DNA of 46,316 bases, from NCBI GenBank assembly GCA_029259605.1, contig JAJDEV010000088.1:1-46316 (forward strand). Direction: 5' to 3'. The DNA is from Planctomycetota bacterium (GTDB lineage: Bacteria > Planctomycetota > UBA1135 > GCA-002686595). The notes beneath the pieces were generated by a model, which was given only the letters and a program-made list of their open reading frames with translations, did no database searches and was not told the origin of the DNA. The position numbers and the translations under genes were made by a program. Positions 45,114 to 46,316 of the stretch are shown one piece after another. Numbering within the stretch: position 1 is the stretch's first letter; the number at the start of each line of letters is the position of its first letter.

Positions 45114-45648
45114 CGGTTGGCTGATCGTCTGGGGTGAGGACGGAAGGGAGGGGACGGACCTCCCCGCGAGCTGCCAGGGTCCACCCCGTTCTTCGGCCCG
45201 AGCAGGGGGGTGGGTGAAGCCTGCCCCGGGACCTGGGGGCCGAAAGTCTAGCCCGGATCCGCCGCCAAGTCGTGAGCGGAGCATGCCTTGCGCGGTGTTC
45301 GCGCCGATCCGGTCGATCGAAACGCCTCGGCCGGCATCCCTGGCGGCGCCGCAGATCTTCACGCAAAGCCGCTCGGGGTCACGGAATGAAGGAGCACACA
45401 GGCGAGGTCGTGCGCAACGGCGACTCGCGCGCGGGCTCGGTCGGGGTTCGACCCGCCGCGTGCAACGCACCCTCCAAACGCGTGTCGTCGAGGACGGGCC
45501 AAGCTGGAGGCAGCCCCACAGCTTCCAAGAGCGTCCGGCCTCTGACTTGGTGTATCACTTGACCTGCGTTCGGTGCATTCGCTCCGAGCGGGTCGCGCTC
45601 GCGACGACCGTGTTCGGCCTTGCCACGGCCATTCGCAACTTCATCCCC
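45114..45648. other. 535-bp intergenic region, divergent promoters, no gene supported
   Basis: This gap separates the leftward carbamoyltransferase operon from the rightward cytochrome gene. It contains open frames on both strands, but their third-position base composition is unlike that of the flanking genes and they have no recognisable motif. CTAGCCCGGATC at 45248-45259 matches the end of the foldback elements for 12 bp but lacks the ATTCATGA part and a partner arm. A TTGACC near 45560 is the only -35-like hexamer noticed, with no good -10. Confidence 0.5.
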
Positions 45649-46316
45649 ATGCCGATTTCTCTATCCGCTCTCCTGGGTGCGCTGTTCCTCGTGTTGGCGG
45701 TCATCACGACCTACCTGATGTTCCAGTTCTGGGGCTACCCGTACGACGAGGAGAAGCGCAAGAGCTCGTGCCCGCAGTGGAAAATGAACATCCACCGCGG
45801 CTTCGGCTACAGCTACGTGCTCGTGTACCTGGTGATGATGTCACAAATGGTCCCGCGCCTTTGGACGTACCAGATCGAGTTCCCCGCCCGCACGGTCGCA
45901 CACATTTGTCTGGGGTTGACCATCGGCGTCCTGCTCCTGGTGAAGGTCTCCATCCTGCGTTGGTTCCGACACTTCGAGGAGTGGATGCCCGTCCTAGGCG
46001 TGGGAATCCTGCTCTGCACGTTCCTTCTGACCGGACTGTCGTTGCCCTTCGTCTTCAAGGAACACAGCCGGGCGATGGACGGCGCCTTCGGGGAGGCGAA
46101 CCGCGCGCGGCTGCTCCGCATCTTGCCCGCGACGGACCTGAGCGCGGAGGTCGCGGACCTCGACGCGCTGGTCAGCGAGAGCAGCTTGCGCCGGGGGCGA
46201 GCGGTCCTGTTGGGCAAGTGCACGAACTGCCACGACTTGAAGACAGCCATCTCGCGCGCGCGCACCCCGGACGACTGGTTCCGCACCGTGCAGCGCATGG
46301 CGGACAAGCCGGCCCT
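45649..46316 (+). CDS. Membrane cytochrome: b-type-like helices plus c-type haem site (cut by window edge)
   Basis: The first 222 residues of a protein running off the right edge, read from ATG 45649. Four membrane helices lie at about 5-27 (LSALLGALFLVLAVITTYLMF), 52-72 (FGYSYVLVYLVMMSQMVPRLW), 83-104 (VAHICLGLTIGVLLLVKVSIL) and 113-135 (MPVLGVGILLCTFLLTGLSL). Histidines H49, H85 and H108 near helix ends could bind b haem, as in b561-type or related small redox membrane proteins. A soluble segment then holds a c-type haem site C191-x2-C194-H195 (KCTNCHDL). The distal Met and the rest of the cytochrome c domain are not visible. It is probably an electron-transfer protein with its c domain on the periplasmic side. 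Confidence 0.8.
   Translation, partial: MPISLSALLGALFLVLAVITTYLMFQFWGYPYDEEKRKSSCPQWKMNIHRGFGYSYVLVYLVMMSQMVPRLWTYQIEFPARTVAHICLGLTIGVLLLVKVSILRWFRHFEEWMPVLGVGILLCTFLLTGLSLPFVFKEHSRAMDGAFGEANRARLLRILPATDLSAEVADLDALVSESSLRRGRAVLLGKCTNCHDLKTAISRARTPDDWFRTVQRMADKPA

Noticed and set aside
45272..45562. Open frame of 96 residues before the cytochrome gene
   Set aside because: Arg/Ser-rich, weak third-position GC bias and no motif.

Overview
This is a GC-rich bacterial window of mostly housekeeping genes. The best guess for the host is a deep-branching planctomycete. The evidence is a sigma factor of the Planctomycetes/Acidobacteria ECF type paired with a Ser/Thr kinase, two sulfatase-superfamily enzymes, many lipoproteins, a PurL with PurS-like repeats fused at its N-terminus, and many GTG/TTG starts with 4-nt gene overlaps. 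The phylum is an inference; a 16S or marker-gene search would settle it.

Layout. 1-1195 (minus): ECF sigma factor and the start of a Ser/Thr kinase. 1370-1699: small membrane protein. 1725-1902 (minus): tRNA-Arg(UCU) and tRNA-Pro(UGG). 2010-3320: purD, followed by a foldback repeat. 3531-7469: a tightly coupled operon of lipoprotein, glycosyltransferase, Fur-type regulator and an atypical sulfatase-like lipoprotein. 7485-11786 (minus): purL, purQ and a lipoprotein. 12016-13158: accA. 13240-16161: ECF sigma factor, zinc anti-sigma factor and a PDZ protein. 16158-16666: a chain of four palindromic elements. 16663-19893 (minus): ndk, rqcH and a TPR lipoprotein. 20214-21509: a classical sulfatase. 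21585-29438: the complete F1Fo ATP synthase operon (two small assembly/AtpI-like genes, then a-c-b-delta-alpha-gamma-beta-epsilon). 29441-36248: aspS, infC, rpmI, rplT, pheS, pheT. 36331-38280: acetyl-CoA synthetase. 38439-41102: a DUF5658-like membrane protein and two glycosyltransferases. 41112-45113 (minus): an SxtJ-like protein, a TobZ-type carbamoyltransferase, an SGNH hydrolase fused to a DUF5989-like tail, and two tiny DUF5989-like membrane proteins. 45649-end: a membrane protein with a cytochrome c haem site, cut by the window edge.

Two things stand out. First, the palindromic elements at 3317-3518 and 16158-16666 belong to at least three terminal-repeat families. All are bounded exactly by CTAG, a tetramer that looks scarce elsewhere in the window. 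They are placed so that the CTAG supplies the TAG stop codon of purD, of the PDZ protein gene and of the TPR lipoprotein gene. This fits repeated insertion of small non-autonomous elements into CTAG sites. Second, the carbamoyltransferase locus carries three DUF5989-like C-terminal segments (two free mini-proteins and one fused to an SGNH hydrolase). This suggests a membrane-anchored surface-modification system of unknown product, next to two glycosyltransferases.

Most of the rest is conserved core metabolism and translation, whose annotation is secure. Starts at GTG/TTG codons and all promoter calls are less certain.
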